From positions 1,218,001 to 1,282,000 of the forward strand of contig NC_012526.1 in assembly GCF_000020685.1 (NCBI RefSeq): a stretch of 64,000 bases of DNA, written 5' to 3'. Below, one piece after another: positions 1 to 10,429 of the stretch (position 1 is its first letter; the number at the start of each line of letters is the position of its first letter). Source of the DNA: Deinococcus deserti VCD115 (GTDB lineage: Bacteria > Deinococcota > Deinococci > Deinococcales > Deinococcaceae). The notes under the pieces were generated by a model that had not been told where the DNA came from, did no database searches, and worked only from the letters and a program-made list of their open reading frames with translations. A program made the translations under genes and the position numbers.

Positions 1-297
1 CTGGGCCTGTCCACCACCGCGTTCTGGTTTGTAAAGACGCAGAACGTCAGCGAGCTGTTCAATGGTGTGTTCGGGGCCGCCCGCTTCCCGGTCTCTGCCT
101 TTCCGGTCCCGGTCCGCTTCGTACTGACCTTTGTGGTGCCGGTGGCTTTCATCACGACCGTGCCTGCTCAGGCAGTGACTGGCCAGATATCGGCCCCGAT
201 GGCCCTGGCCTCTCCGCTGGTTGCCCTGGTGCTGTGCCTGCTGACACGGCTGCTGTGGCGCAAGGCAGTCGCCAGCTACACCAGCGCGAGCAGCTGA
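1..297 (+). CDS. ABC-2 type transporter permease, C-terminal part (5' end outside window)
   Basis: The reading frame is open from base 1 to a TGA at 295-297 and gives the last 98 residues of a membrane protein. Two hydrophobic helices are visible at about residues 38-58 and 70-88, followed by a short basic and polar tail ending in TSASS. The Phe-Trp-x-Val-x-Thr stretch and the Arg-Phe-Pro-Val-Ser segment before the helices resemble the PF06182 (DUF990) permeases, which partner an ATPase and a second permease in export-type ABC systems. The substrate is unknown. The stop overlaps the start of the next gene (TGATG), so the two are probably translationally coupled. The family call rests on memory of the C-terminal pattern only. 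Confidence 0.75.
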   Translation: MGLSTTAFWFVKTQNVSELFNGVFGAARFPVSAFPVPVRFVLTFVVPVAFITTVPAQAVTGQISAPMALASPLVALVLCLLTRLLWRKAVASYTSASS

Positions 298-824
298 TGT
301 GGTGGTCGCGCCGTCGCCGGGCGCCCGCTTCCCTGCCGCCGGCCGCCCTGACTCACCTGACCGAGTTACACGATGTGTTCTCTCCAGAAGACGCCCGGCA
401 GGCAGGGAACCGCACCGGGCACGAGAAATATATGGTCGGGGATCTGCTTCGCCCCCGTCCCTGGCTGAGCCTGATGGGTTCTGCCCAGGAGCTGCCGGCG
501 TTGCTCTGGCGCACCGAAGGTCCTGGCCTGCTGGCGCTTCTGGGCGAGGCCGGGCCCTGGGTGTACGTTCCGGATGTTGCCGCCCTGCAACGTCTGGGCC
601 GGGCCTATGACCAACTGGTGCGGGCAGCGTGGCCGGCAGGCGGGCCAGCAGGCAGTCAGGAGGAGAGCAGCCTGCTGGCCCGCCTGCACCTTCCTGGCCC
701 AGTATCGGAATCTGGAGGCGACAAGGCGACCCTGCTCGAACACGAGTCGGCCTTCTGGACGCTGGCTCACCAGACAGCCCGGAACCGCCAGGAAGCGTGG
801 GCGGCTCACCGGGTCTGGCCGTAA
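297..824 (+). CDS. Hypothetical protein coupled to the ABC-2 permease
   Basis: A 175-residue protein starting at ATG 297, whose A is the last base of the permease stop codon (TGATG overlap). An upstream in-frame ATG at 234 would lie deep inside the permease gene and is not needed. The N-terminus is basic (Trp-Trp-Ser then four Arg). There is no signal peptide and no clear membrane segment. The composition is rich in Leu, Ala, Pro and Trp, and codon use matches the neighbouring genes, so I think it is real. I do not recognise a family. The coupling suggests a role linked to the ABC exporter, but this is only inference. Confidence 0.6.
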   Translation: MWWSRRRRAPASLPPAALTHLTELHDVFSPEDARQAGNRTGHEKYMVGDLLRPRPWLSLMGSAQELPALLWRTEGPGLLALLGEAGPWVYVPDVAALQRLGRAYDQLVRAAWPAGGPAGSQEESSLLARLHLPGPVSESGGDKATLLEHESAFWTLAHQTARNRQEAWAAHRVWP

Positions 825-833
825 GCGGCCGGG

Positions 834-1232
834 TTATTCCTGCTGAGCGTCGTACACCCGCTGCGCGGTGCTGAATCCGCTCAGCGCGGCAGGAACGCCG
901 GCGTAGATCGCCACCTGATGCAGCACGTCGCTCAGGTCACGCGGGCTGACGCCGGTCTGGCGGGTGGCCCGGACGTGGCCCTCAAGTTCCCGTTCCCGGC
1001 CCAGCGCCGCCAGAATGCCCAGCGTCACCATGTGCCGCTCACGGTCGGTCAGGTTGCCCCGGCCCCACACCGCTCCCCAGGCGTATTCGGTCATGAAGCG
1101 CTGGAAATCCTGGCCAAACGGAGGTTCCCCGTCCTGAGGAGCTTGTGCATCTGGAAAGGCGCGTTCCACGTACTCGGCACCCATGATGCGGCGGCGCCTG
1201 GCCAGGCCCTGCTGAAACTGTGTGTCGTCCAT
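834..1232 (-). CDS. Carboxymuconolactone decarboxylase family protein
   Basis: A 132-residue protein of the AhpD/CMD all-helical family, close in length to 4-carboxymuconolactone decarboxylase. It has the usual N-terminal run ending in Arg-Arg-x-x-Met-Gly, the core Thr-Asp-Arg-Glu-Arg-His-Met-Val-Thr-Leu, and the Gly-His-Val-Arg-Ala-Thr and Ala-Ile-Tyr-Ala-Gly-Val-Pro-Ala-Ala segments near the C-terminus. No CxxC redox pair is seen, so it is more like the decarboxylase branch than the peroxidase branch. ATG 1232 is chosen because a TACCGT -10 box sits exactly 6 nt before it; the longer frame starting at 1274 would begin upstream of that promoter. It is divergent from the old yellow enzyme gene. 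The physiological substrate cannot be read from sequence. Confidence 0.85.
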   Translation of the reverse strand: MDDTQFQQGLARRRRIMGAEYVERAFPDAQAPQDGEPPFGQDFQRFMTEYAWGAVWGRGNLTDRERHMVTLGILAALGRERELEGHVRATRQTGVSPRDLSDVLHQVAIYAGVPAALSGFSTAQRVYDAQQE

Positions 1233-1238
1233 CTGCCT

Positions 1239-1244
1239 ACGGTA
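1239..1244 (-). promoter_or_regulatory. -10 box TACCGT, leaderless promoter of the CMD-family gene
   Basis: TACCGT ends 6 nt before ATG 1232 on the minus strand. A transcript would start at the initiation codon, so no ribosome binding site is needed. Confidence 0.6.
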
Positions 1245-1312
1245 CCGGGCCGGGCGAGCCGAGTATGATCCCATGCTTAAGCACCCCTGCTTCTGCCGGT
1301 GCCGGCGGAGTC

Positions 1313-1318
1313 TAGATT
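1313..1318 (+). promoter_or_regulatory. -10 box TAGATT, leaderless promoter of the OYE gene
   Basis: TAGATT ends 6 nt before GTG 1325. No Shine-Dalgarno sequence precedes the GTG, which fits leaderless initiation. Confidence 0.6.
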
Positions 1319-1324
1319 GGGCAG

Positions 1325-2425
1325 GTGACCCAGCCCAGCGCCACCGTGACCCCCCTTCTGTTTACTCCCCTCAAAATTGACAGCCTGACCTTGCCCAACC
1401 GGGTGGTGCTCTCGCCCATGTGCATGTACAGCGCGCAAAATGGCCTCGCCAACGAGTTTCATCAGGTTCATCTCGGCCAGTACGCCCTGAGCGGCCTGGG
1501 CCTGATCTTCACCGAGGCTGCGGCCGTTTCGCCTGAGGGCCGCATCAGCCCCGAGGACCTGGGTCTGTGGGATGATTCGCAGATTCTCCCCCTGGGCCGA
1601 ATTACTGATTTCGCCCATGCCCACGGCGCCTTGATCGGTATTCAGCTGGCGCATGCCGGGCGCAAGGCCAGCACCTATGCGCCCTGGCGCGGGCGGGGAA
1701 TGGTGCCTATCGAGCAGGGTGGCTGGTCAGTGATCGGGCCAGATGGCCGGGCGTTCCACGAACTGTACCCCGTGCCTTCGGCCATGACCACCGATGACAT
1801 CGCGCGGGTGACGGCTGATTTCGCGTCTGCAGCGCGCCGCGCTGAAATGGCGGGCTTTGATGTCGTGGAGGTTCACGCGGCGCACGGCTACCTGCTTCAC
1901 CAGTTCCTGTCCCCGCTGGCCAACAGCCGCACCGACAAGTACGGCGGCTCCTTCGAAAACCGGGTTCGCTTCCTGCTCGAAGTCGTGCGGGCTGTGCGGG
2001 CGAGCTGGCCTTCCCACAAGCCGCTGTTCGTGCGTCTCAGTGCCACCGACTGGGCTCCAGGCGGGTGGGACGAGTTTCAGACCGTGGACCTTGCGCGGCT
2101 GCTGCGTTATGAGGGAGTAGACGTGCTGGATATCAGCAGCGGTGGGTTGACGACCGAGCAGCGCATCACGGTGGGCTCGGCCTATCAGACACCGTTTGCT
2201 GCAATGGTTCGCCGGGAAGTTCCTGATCTCATCGTCATGACGGTGGGCCAGATCGAAACCCCGGAACGTGCCGAGGGCCTGCTCCTCAACGGCGACGCCG
2301 ACCTGATTGCTCTGGGCCGACCTCTGCTGGGCGATCCGCACTGGGTGTGGAAGGCGGCCGTGGCGATGGGCGTGAAGCCTCAGGTCGTGCCTCCCTATGA
2401 GCGCGGCACCCGCACCACGCTGTAG
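1325..2425 (+). CDS. namA: NADH:flavin oxidoreductase, old yellow enzyme (YqjM/NamA type)
   Basis: A 366-residue TIM-barrel FMN enzyme that reduces activated C=C bonds with NAD(P)H. The N-terminal Ser-Pro-Met-Cys-Met-Tyr-Ser segment carries the Cys typical of the thermophilic-like YqjM class. His-Ala-Gly-Arg-Lys-Ala and the long His-Ala-Ala-His-Gly-Tyr-Leu-Leu-His-Gln-Phe-Leu-Ser-Pro motif hold the substrate-binding His pair, and Arg-Thr-Asp-Lys-Tyr-Gly-Gly-Ser-Phe-Glu-Asn-Arg follows. Full length for the family. It starts with GTG 1325, placed by the -10 box 6 nt upstream. The symbol follows the B. subtilis homologue; the natural substrate is unknown. Confidence 0.92.
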   Translation: MTQPSATVTPLLFTPLKIDSLTLPNRVVLSPMCMYSAQNGLANEFHQVHLGQYALSGLGLIFTEAAAVSPEGRISPEDLGLWDDSQILPLGRITDFAHAHGALIGIQLAHAGRKASTYAPWRGRGMVPIEQGGWSVIGPDGRAFHELYPVPSAMTTDDIARVTADFASAARRAEMAGFDVVEVHAAHGYLLHQFLSPLANSRTDKYGGSFENRVRFLLEVVRAVRASWPSHKPLFVRLSATDWAPGGWDEFQTVDLARLLRYEGVDVLDISSGGLTTEQRITVGSAYQTPFAAMVRREVPDLIVMTVGQIETPERAEGLLLNGDADLIALGRPLLGDPHWVWKAAVAMGVKPQVVPPYERGTRTTL

Positions 2426-2436
2426 GTCGCTACCGC

Positions 2437-3126
2437 TCAGGCGTCCGTGAACTGACCGTCGAGCAGATGCAGGGTGCGATCGGCGTAGGCTGCCAGCCGG
2501 TCATCGTGGGTGACCAGCAGCACGCCCGCGCCCTCTTCCCTGGCCAGACTGACCAGCAGGGCCGCGACCGTTTCAGCGTTGGCCCGGTCCAGGCTCCCGG
2601 TCGGTTCGTCAGCCAGCACAACCGCCGGTCGGGCGGCCAGGGCCCTGGCGACCGCCACGCGCTGGCGTTCCCCGCCGCTCAAGACGCCGGGAAGACTGGC
2701 CTCCCTGCCCTGAAGGCCCACCCGGGCAATTAACTCCCGAGCCCGGCCTGGGTGGTCCTGACCGGCCAGCCGGCAGGGGATCAGCACATTGTCCAGCACG
2801 CTGAGATCCTCCAGCAGGTAGTGGTGCTGGAAGACCAGCCCGACCCGCCCGGCCCGCCGCTGCGCACGGGTCTGGGTATCCAGCGTGTCGGCCCGTTCGT
2901 CTGCCCACCAGACCTCGCCCTGCTGAGGAATATCCAGCCCGCCCAGCAGGTGCAGCAGGGTGCTTTTGCCGCTGCCGCTGGGGCCGGTGACCGCTACGAC
3001 CTCGCCAGGCCACACCTCCAGGCTGACCCCGTGTAATACGTCCGTTCCGGCAAAACCGTGGCGGAGATTCCGGGCGTGCAGGACAGGCGGATGGGATGTT
3101 GCCGGGGAGAGCGTCACGACGCGCAT
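2437..3126 (-). CDS. ABC transporter ATP-binding protein, LolD/MacB-like
   Basis: A 229-residue nucleotide-binding subunit. The Walker A motif is Gly-Pro-Ser-Gly-Ser-Gly-Lys-Ser-Thr at about residues 49-57; the Q-loop is Val-Phe-Gln-His; the ABC signature is Leu-Ser-Gly-Gly-Glu; Walker B is Val-Val-Leu-Ala-Asp-Glu-Pro-Thr-Gly-Ser-Leu-Asp, with the switch His in Leu-Val-Thr-His-Asp. The compact single domain and the PTGSLD sequence are usual for the LolD/FtsE/MacB group that drives lipoprotein or drug extrusion. No cognate permease lies beside it in this window, and its 3' end converges on the OYE gene. It is divergent from the Crp/Fnr gene. A TATAGG-like box lies a little upstream but is not a clean leaderless match. 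Confidence 0.9.
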   Translation of the reverse strand: MRVVTLSPATSHPPVLHARNLRHGFAGTDVLHGVSLEVWPGEVVAVTGPSGSGKSTLLHLLGGLDIPQQGEVWWADERADTLDTQTRAQRRAGRVGLVFQHHYLLEDLSVLDNVLIPCRLAGQDHPGRARELIARVGLQGREASLPGVLSGGERQRVAVARALAARPAVVLADEPTGSLDRANAETVAALLVSLAREEGAGVLLVTHDDRLAAYADRTLHLLDGQFTDA

Positions 3127-3183
3127 GCTAGGGCATCTGACCTATAGACGCTGGTGTTGCACGCTCCGGGGGCGACGGGACGC

Positions 3184-3189
3184 TACACT
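3184..3189 (+). promoter_or_regulatory. -10 box TACACT, leaderless promoter of the Crp/Fnr gene
   Basis: TACACT ends 6 nt before GTG 3196. This fixes the start there rather than at in-frame codons further upstream, which would lie 5' of the promoter. Confidence 0.65.
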
Positions 3190-3195
3190 GCGCGC

Positions 3196-3891
3196 GTGGA
3201 CCTGCTGGACACTCTGAAACACTCCCCCCTTTTCCAGCGCGTGCCTGAAGACGCTGTGCGTGAGGCGGCCCGTGTTGTCACCCCCCGGAATTTCCAGGCG
3301 GGTGACACCGTTCTGGAACAAGATGCCCAGGGAGAAGCCCTCTACCTGCTCACCAGTGGTGCCGTGCGGGTCAGCCGGGTCAGTCTGGGCAGCCGTGAAC
3401 GGGTCATGGGTGATGTCTATGCCCCGGGCGTGATCGGCGAGACTGCCGTTCTGGCCTCCGTGGGCGAACGCAGCGCCACCGTTGTCGCGCTGACTGATGT
3501 CACTACGCTGATGCTCTACCGCGATCATTTTTCGCAGATCCTGCGCCGTCACCCCCTGGTGCTCTGGAACCTCAGCGCCATGCTGGCCCAGCGCATCACC
3601 CACCTCAATGACGAGCTGATCGCCTTCGGCCTGAACACCGAAGCGGCCCTGGCCCACGTCTTTACGCATCAGCACCGGCAGCGTGTGCAGGCTGGGATAC
3701 CGAGCCCGGAAGTTCTGCCGCTGGGAACCCAGGACATCATGCAGCGCATCAGCGCCAGCCGTGAGACCGTGTCGCGTGTGATGCGCAAGATGGAACGCCA
3801 GGGTCTGTTGAAGGTCAGCAACCAGACTGTGGTACTGCTGGACGTGCACGCCCTGGAGCAAAGCAGCCTGGACGAGGCGGACAACGAGTAA
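3196..3891 (+). CDS. Crp/Fnr family transcriptional regulator
   Basis: A 231-residue regulator with an N-terminal cyclic-nucleotide-binding-type beta barrel (about residues 5-120), a long dimerisation helix, and a C-terminal winged helix whose recognition region reads Ser-Ala-Ser-Arg-Glu-Thr-Val-Ser-Arg-Val-Met. The Gly-Glu-Thr-Ala segment in the phosphate-binding-cassette position is present, but whether cAMP binds cannot be said; no Cys cluster of the Fnr type is visible. Global Crp-family regulators are known in Deinococcus (DdrI is one); I cannot assign this protein to a particular one. It is transcribed alone, divergent from the ABC ATPase. The target sites are unknown. Confidence 0.9.
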   Translation: MDLLDTLKHSPLFQRVPEDAVREAARVVTPRNFQAGDTVLEQDAQGEALYLLTSGAVRVSRVSLGSRERVMGDVYAPGVIGETAVLASVGERSATVVALTDVTTLMLYRDHFSQILRRHPLVLWNLSAMLAQRITHLNDELIAFGLNTEAALAHVFTHQHRQRVQAGIPSPEVLPLGTQDIMQRISASRETVSRVMRKMERQGLLKVSNQTVVLLDVHALEQSSLDEADNE

Positions 3892-3962
3892 AACCCTTTC
3901 GTTGGGTGTTGATCTGACTCGGGGGTTTCGGGGAGCACGGGGTGCTGTGCGCCCACGCCCGG

Positions 3963-3968
3963 TATCTT
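3963..3968 (+). promoter_or_regulatory. -10 box TATCTT, leaderless promoter of the FAH-family gene
   Basis: TATCTT ends 6 nt before ATG 3975, which sets that start and rules out the in-frame upstream codon at 3942. Confidence 0.6.
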
Positions 3969-3974
3969 ACAGAT

Positions 3975-4727
<753 letters not shown>

Positions 4728-4741
4728 GCAGACAAAGAAGG

Positions 4742-4764
4742 GAGGCCGGACTGTGTCCGGCCTC
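4742..4764. terminator. Bidirectional intrinsic terminator
   Basis: A perfect 10-bp stem (GAGGCCGGAC, loop TGT, GTCCGGCCTC) is followed by TTGTTTT on the plus strand. It lies between the convergent FAH-family and acyl-CoA dehydrogenase genes and could serve both. Confidence 0.85.
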
Positions 4765-4800
4765 TTGTTTTGTCGCACACCAAGGGTTGTGCGTCTGGTC

Positions 4801-5937
<1,137 letters not shown>

Positions 5938-6020
5938 GTGCGCTCCTGTGAAGTCGCCACGCCGGGCGACCAATCGTTTATACCGAGTTCAATTTATCAG
6001 AATGAGAACAGACTCTTATA

Positions 6021-6038
6021 GCCTAACGGTCGTTAGGC
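6021..6038. promoter_or_regulatory. Perfect 18-bp palindromic operator, TetR (PaaR-like) type
   Basis: GCCTAACG-GT-CGTTAGGC is a perfect inverted repeat of 8-bp arms around 2 bp. On the minus strand its right arm forms a TAGGCT -10 box that reads toward the acyl-CoA dehydrogenase gene. The core fits CNAACGNNCGTTNG, which I recall as the site of the TetR-family repressor PaaR of Thermus thermophilus. Similar sites lie at 30603-30616 and 59318-59333. Confidence 0.7.
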
Positions 6039-6052
6039 AATTCGGGAAGCCG

Positions 6053-6955
6053 TCACACGCTCAGTTGCACAATCAGCCGCTCCAGCACCGTGCCAGCATC
6101 AAGGCCGCGCTTCATTCCCAGGTCCGCTTCAAGGATGCGGCTCAGGTGCCCTCGCATGCGGGCTTCATTCAGCCGCCGGGCCACATCCAGGGCTTTCTTT
6201 GCCGGGTACGGCTTGACCCCCAGCCGCTGCGCCGCCAGCGCTTCGGTGACGCGGCCTTCTTCCTGCAGCAGGGCCACGCAGCGGGCCACCAGGCTGTATT
6301 GCCAGATCACTGCGCCCATCAGCTTGAAAGGGTCCTCGCCGGATGCCAGAAGCCGCCGCAACTGCGTCAATGCTTCGCCGGGCCGCCCGGCAGTGGCTGC
6401 GCCCAGCATGGCAAAGCTGTCCCCTGGAGGCTCCCGGCCGACGACGCGATGAACAGTGACGCGGTCCAGAGCGCCGTCCAGCAGAGCCAGCTTGTTCAAC
6501 TCGCCGACGATGCCTGCAAGGTCAGGCCCAAACACCTCACCCAGATACGCAGCGGCGTCGCGCTCCAGAGGAAGCCCAGCTTTTTTGGCACGCTGCACCA
6601 CCCAACCGGTCACGTCTCCTGGTTTAACCGGTGCTGGCGAAGGGATGACCTCGCCGTGTTTTTCGTACAGCTTGAGGCGGGTCGCCGGCGGAGCCTCGTC
6701 AAGCAGCGCGACCGTGACCGGCGCGCCTGAGAGCAGCTCAAGCAGCGCCTTGTCAGCCTTGACACCCTCCAGGTCGACAATGACGCCTCCATCCCCAAAC
6801 AGCCCAGGAGAGAGGTGGGGACGCAACCCCTCAGCGCTGACGTCCTCGCCGCCCAACCGGGGTAGTTCACGGGGGTTGAGCCCACGGGCGCGCAGTGAAT
6901 CACGCAGGGTTTCATCAGCCAGAAACCGGTTTCCGGTAAATGCGAGCAGGGCCAC
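6053..6955 (-). CDS. holA: DNA polymerase III subunit delta
   Basis: A 300-residue clamp-loader subunit that opens the beta sliding clamp. The AAA+-like N-terminal half starts Ala-Phe-Thr-Gly-Asn-Arg-Phe-Leu; the middle has the family segment Lys-Leu-Tyr-Glu-Lys-His-Gly-Glu-Val; the C-terminal helical domain carries the Asp-Pro-Phe-Lys-Leu-Met-Gly and Leu-Glu-Ala-Asp-Leu-Gly-Met-Lys-Arg-Gly patterns typical of HolA. There is no P-loop, as expected for delta. The start is GTG 6955, set by a TACAGT box 6 nt upstream. The gene precedes the acyl-CoA dehydrogenase on the same strand, but a promoter and operator separate them. Confidence 0.9.
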   Translation of the reverse strand: MALLAFTGNRFLADETLRDSLRARGLNPRELPRLGGEDVSAEGLRPHLSPGLFGDGGVIVDLEGVKADKALLELLSGAPVTVALLDEAPPATRLKLYEKHGEVIPSPAPVKPGDVTGWVVQRAKKAGLPLERDAAAYLGEVFGPDLAGIVGELNKLALLDGALDRVTVHRVVGREPPGDSFAMLGAATAGRPGEALTQLRRLLASGEDPFKLMGAVIWQYSLVARCVALLQEEGRVTEALAAQRLGVKPYPAKKALDVARRLNEARMRGHLSRILEADLGMKRGLDAGTVLERLIVQLSV

Positions 6956-6961
6956 GCCCCG

Positions 6962-6967
6962 ACTGTA
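6962..6967 (-). promoter_or_regulatory. -10 box TACAGT, leaderless promoter of holA
   Basis: TACAGT ends 6 nt before GTG 6955 on the minus strand. It overlaps the region just downstream of the kinase stop codon. Confidence 0.55.
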
Positions 6968-6980
6968 TCCCGCTGCGCCC

Positions 6981-7814
6981 TCAGCTGCTCAGGAGTGAAT
7001 CACCCTGAGCAGTGAGGTCTACACCAAGCCCGGCGGCTATCTCTGAGAGCCAGTCAAGCATGACCGCGGCGCTTCCCGGGCGGTCCTGAGGGTCGCGCCG
7101 CATGGCGGCCAGCATCAGCGGATGCAGGCTACGTGGGCCGGGAAGCGCCGCGCGATCGTCGTGCAGGCCAGCCAGCCAGCCCATGGCATCTTCGTACGGT
7201 GGGAAGCCCGCCAGACAGTCAAACAGCAGGACACCAGCCGAATACAGGTCACTGCGCGGCTCTCCCCGCAGGCCGCGGAACTGCTCGGGGGCCATGAAAT
7301 GCGGCGTGCCCATGCGGGTGCCCTGGTGGATATCCAGAGGCAGCCCGCGGGCGTGGCTCATGCCGAAATCGATGATTCGGACGGCGTCGGCCAGTGGCCG
7401 GCTTTTAGCCAGAAGCACATTTTCCGGCTTCAGGTCCTGGTGGGTGACGCCCTGCCAATGCAGTTGGCGCAGACCTTGCAGCACGCCCGCCGTAACCCTC
7501 AGTGCTTCAGGTACAGGCAGGGGACCGTTCTCGATCCGTTGGCGCAAGGTGCAGCCCTCAATCCATGAAAAGAACAGCTGTGTGGGAGAACGGGCCAGTA
7601 ATGTCGCCAGCTGCCGATGATTCAGACAGGACGCCACGGTTCCTTCGTGTTCGAAACGTGCCACTGTGTCGGTGTCATTGGATTCGAGGGTTTTAACGAA
7701 TACGTCGCGGTCCTGCCAGCGGGCACGCTCGGCCACCACACCTCCATGGCGTGACACCAGCACAGTGCCCTCCAGAGGCTGAACAGCCGACATGATCTGC
7801 ACGTCCGCCATCAT
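6981..7814 (-). CDS. Serine/threonine protein kinase, small soluble
   Basis: A 277-residue kinase made of the catalytic domain only. The ATP-binding Lys is in Val-Phe-Val-Lys-Thr-Leu, the helix-C Glu is probably in Arg-Phe-Glu-His-Glu, the catalytic loop is His-Gln-Asp-Leu-Lys-Pro-Glu-Asn, followed by Asp-Phe-Gly and Ala-Pro-Glu. The usual HRD Arg is Gln, so this is a non-RD kinase. The glycine-rich loop is poor (Ser-Arg-His-Gly-Gly). There is no membrane anchor or sensor domain. ATG 7814 is preferred because GGAAAGG lies 5 nt upstream; a GTG at 7841 is also in frame. It follows the secreted protein gene closely (gap about 38 nt), so they may share a transcript. Substrates are unknown. Confidence 0.88.
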   Translation of the reverse strand: MMADVQIMSAVQPLEGTVLVSRHGGVVAERARWQDRDVFVKTLESNDTDTVARFEHEGTVASCLNHRQLATLLARSPTQLFFSWIEGCTLRQRIENGPLPVPEALRVTAGVLQGLRQLHWQGVTHQDLKPENVLLAKSRPLADAVRIIDFGMSHARGLPLDIHQGTRMGTPHFMAPEQFRGLRGEPRSDLYSAGVLLFDCLAGFPPYEDAMGWLAGLHDDRAALPGPRSLHPLMLAAMRRDPQDRPGSAAVMLDWLSEIAAGLGVDLTAQGDSLLSS

Positions 7815-7852
7815 ATTGACCTTTCCGGGCTTCTGGCCCACGGGGAACAGGT

Positions 7853-8377
7853 TCAGTTCAGCCTCACACTGCTGGTCAGGTTCTTGATAACAGCTTCATT
7901 GCGGCTGTAGTCCTTGACGTTACCCGCCACTGTGACCACAAGAAGGCGGCCGTTCAGGCTGGTCATCAGGAGTTCACGGCGTAGTTCATCGCCCTGTCCG
8001 GGAGTAGTGAATACAAACTGCGCCCAGGACGTTCCGCCCTGCTGCAGCAGATTGGCCTTAAGGGACTTGATATTGGGAACCTGGGCCCGGATCAGAGCAG
8101 GAAACTGGGCAACCAGTTTTTCGACTTCATTGGTGGCCAGTTTGCCTTCGCGCCATTCGAACGCGACGCTGACCTTGCGGTCTTCGGTCACAAAAACGAC
8201 GTCTGGTCGGCCAGCGGCTGATGGAAAGGCTTTGCGGATGCCCTCGGCGGTCAGGGTCAGGAGCTTGGCGTTGGGTTCCACAGTGACTGGCAGAATGCCA
8301 AGTTTCACGGGGGCTGCCGCGGCCAGACCGGACAGAACAGTGGCGGCGGACAGGGTGACAAGCAGAGCGCGCTTCAT
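7853..8377 (-). CDS. Secreted protein of unknown function
   Basis: A 174-residue protein with a clear Sec signal peptide (basic start, hydrophobic core to about residue 19, cleavage near Ala-Ala-Ala-Ala-Pro). The mature part is about 150 residues with alternating hydrophobic patterns and no Cys. Its size and the Phe-Val-Phe-Thr-Thr-Pro and Val-Thr-Val-Ala-Gly-Asn segments recall PsbP/DcrB-type periplasmic folds, but I cannot confirm this. It probably lies in one transcription unit with the downstream kinase. A TAGGGT box lies 8 nt before the ATG. Confidence 0.75.
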   Translation of the reverse strand: MKRALLVTLSAATVLSGLAAAAPVKLGILPVTVEPNAKLLTLTAEGIRKAFPSAAGRPDVVFVTEDRKVSVAFEWREGKLATNEVEKLVAQFPALIRAQVPNIKSLKANLLQQGGTSWAQFVFTTPGQGDELRRELLMTSLNGRLLVVTVAGNVKDYSRNEAVIKNLTSSVRLN

Positions 8378-8385
8378 GTGGTCTC

Positions 8386-8391
8386 ACCCTA
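8386..8391 (-). promoter_or_regulatory. Possible -10 box TAGGGT before the secreted protein gene
   Basis: TAGGGT ends 8 nt before ATG 8377, slightly longer than the usual 6-7. The GGTGA that follows could also act as a weak ribosome binding site. Confidence 0.4.
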
Positions 8392-9074
8392 TCCGCCGCA
8401 TCCACGCTGCTCATGAAGTGCGTATGAGGAACGTGGAAGGTGAATCATATGGCAATCAGGCCATGCGCCCTGGTGCTGGAGGCTCGTCCTTGTCAAGAAA
8501 GCCCGCTGCGCGCACCAATAATCATGCTGGTCACGTAGGTGTTGGCCCGGATCAGCTGTGACATTCCTGTGGCGAGCGCGTCCCAAAGCCCCTGATGCCA
8601 TAGCCAGTAAGCTCCCGGCTCGCCTCGGCACGGCCGCTCTGGCCCGGAGCCGCGGTGCCACTCTCACCCGACCGGCACAATCTGGCATACAAGGGTCCTG
8701 AGCGAGACGTTGTCCTGACAGTCTTTTCCTGGTAGCGCGTCTTGCCGGCGTATACCCTCCGGGAACCGGTCTGTGCAATCCATCGGACCTGATGGATACC
8801 GGCCGTCAGCCTGATCAGGTCACGGTTATCACACAGGTAAGCCGGGCCAATGACAGGTCTGGCTCTTGGATTGAGTGCTGGCCAGAGCATGCAGCTGTAG
8901 TAATGGGGCACTGCCTACTCGCTTCTCGGCGAAGGTGATGTCTCGGGCGTAAGCAAGTTTGAAGTGAGAATCAGGATCTGCCTATGGTGGCGGTCAAGTG
9001 CCAATGGTTGCACTCCAGAAGGCACGGGCCACAGCTCCGGGCAGGAAGACCTGAAGGTCAGGGCAGGTGGCCGC
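8392..9074. other. Gene-free stretch, about 680 bp
   Basis: No frame on either strand shows a recognisable protein, a ribosome binding site or a TANNNT box correctly placed before a start codon. By eye the GC content looks lower than in the flanking genes. The only open frames (minus strand, 8389-8778 and 8552-8911) have a Cys-, Arg- and His-rich composition unlike real Deinococcus proteins. It may be a decayed gene or hold an RNA; I see nothing definite. Confidence 0.5.
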
Positions 9075-9080
9075 TAGACT
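9075..9080 (+). promoter_or_regulatory. -10 box TAGACT, leaderless promoter of argJ
   Basis: TAGACT ends 6 nt before ATG 9087. Confidence 0.65.
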
Positions 9081-9086
9081 CTGCGC

Positions 9087-10244
<1,158 letters not shown>

Positions 10245-10418
10245 AGCCTGTGTGATGCGCGCCTAACGCGACGAAGACGCGACCCCTGTTTCTGGCTGGC
10301 ATAGTTTGACTGGCAGAGAAGGCCGCCCAGGCACCTGGGCTGCTGGATTTCCGGCAGCCTTCGGGCCTGGCCTTTGAGGGAACCTTGAGGGCTGGATACC
10401 CAGCCCGGGCCCTCGGCG

Positions 10419-10424
10419 TACCGT
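10419..10424 (+). promoter_or_regulatory. -10 box TACCGT before the membrane protein gene
   Basis: TACCGT ends 5 nt before ATG 10430. This places the start there rather than at 10385. Confidence 0.5.
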
Positions 10425-10429
10425 GTCGT

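Noticed and set aside
8389..8911. Open frames on the minus strand in the gap after the secreted protein gene.
   Set aside because: Amino-acid composition is unnatural (rich in Arg, Cys, His) with no start signals or motifs, so they are not annotated as genes or pseudogenes.
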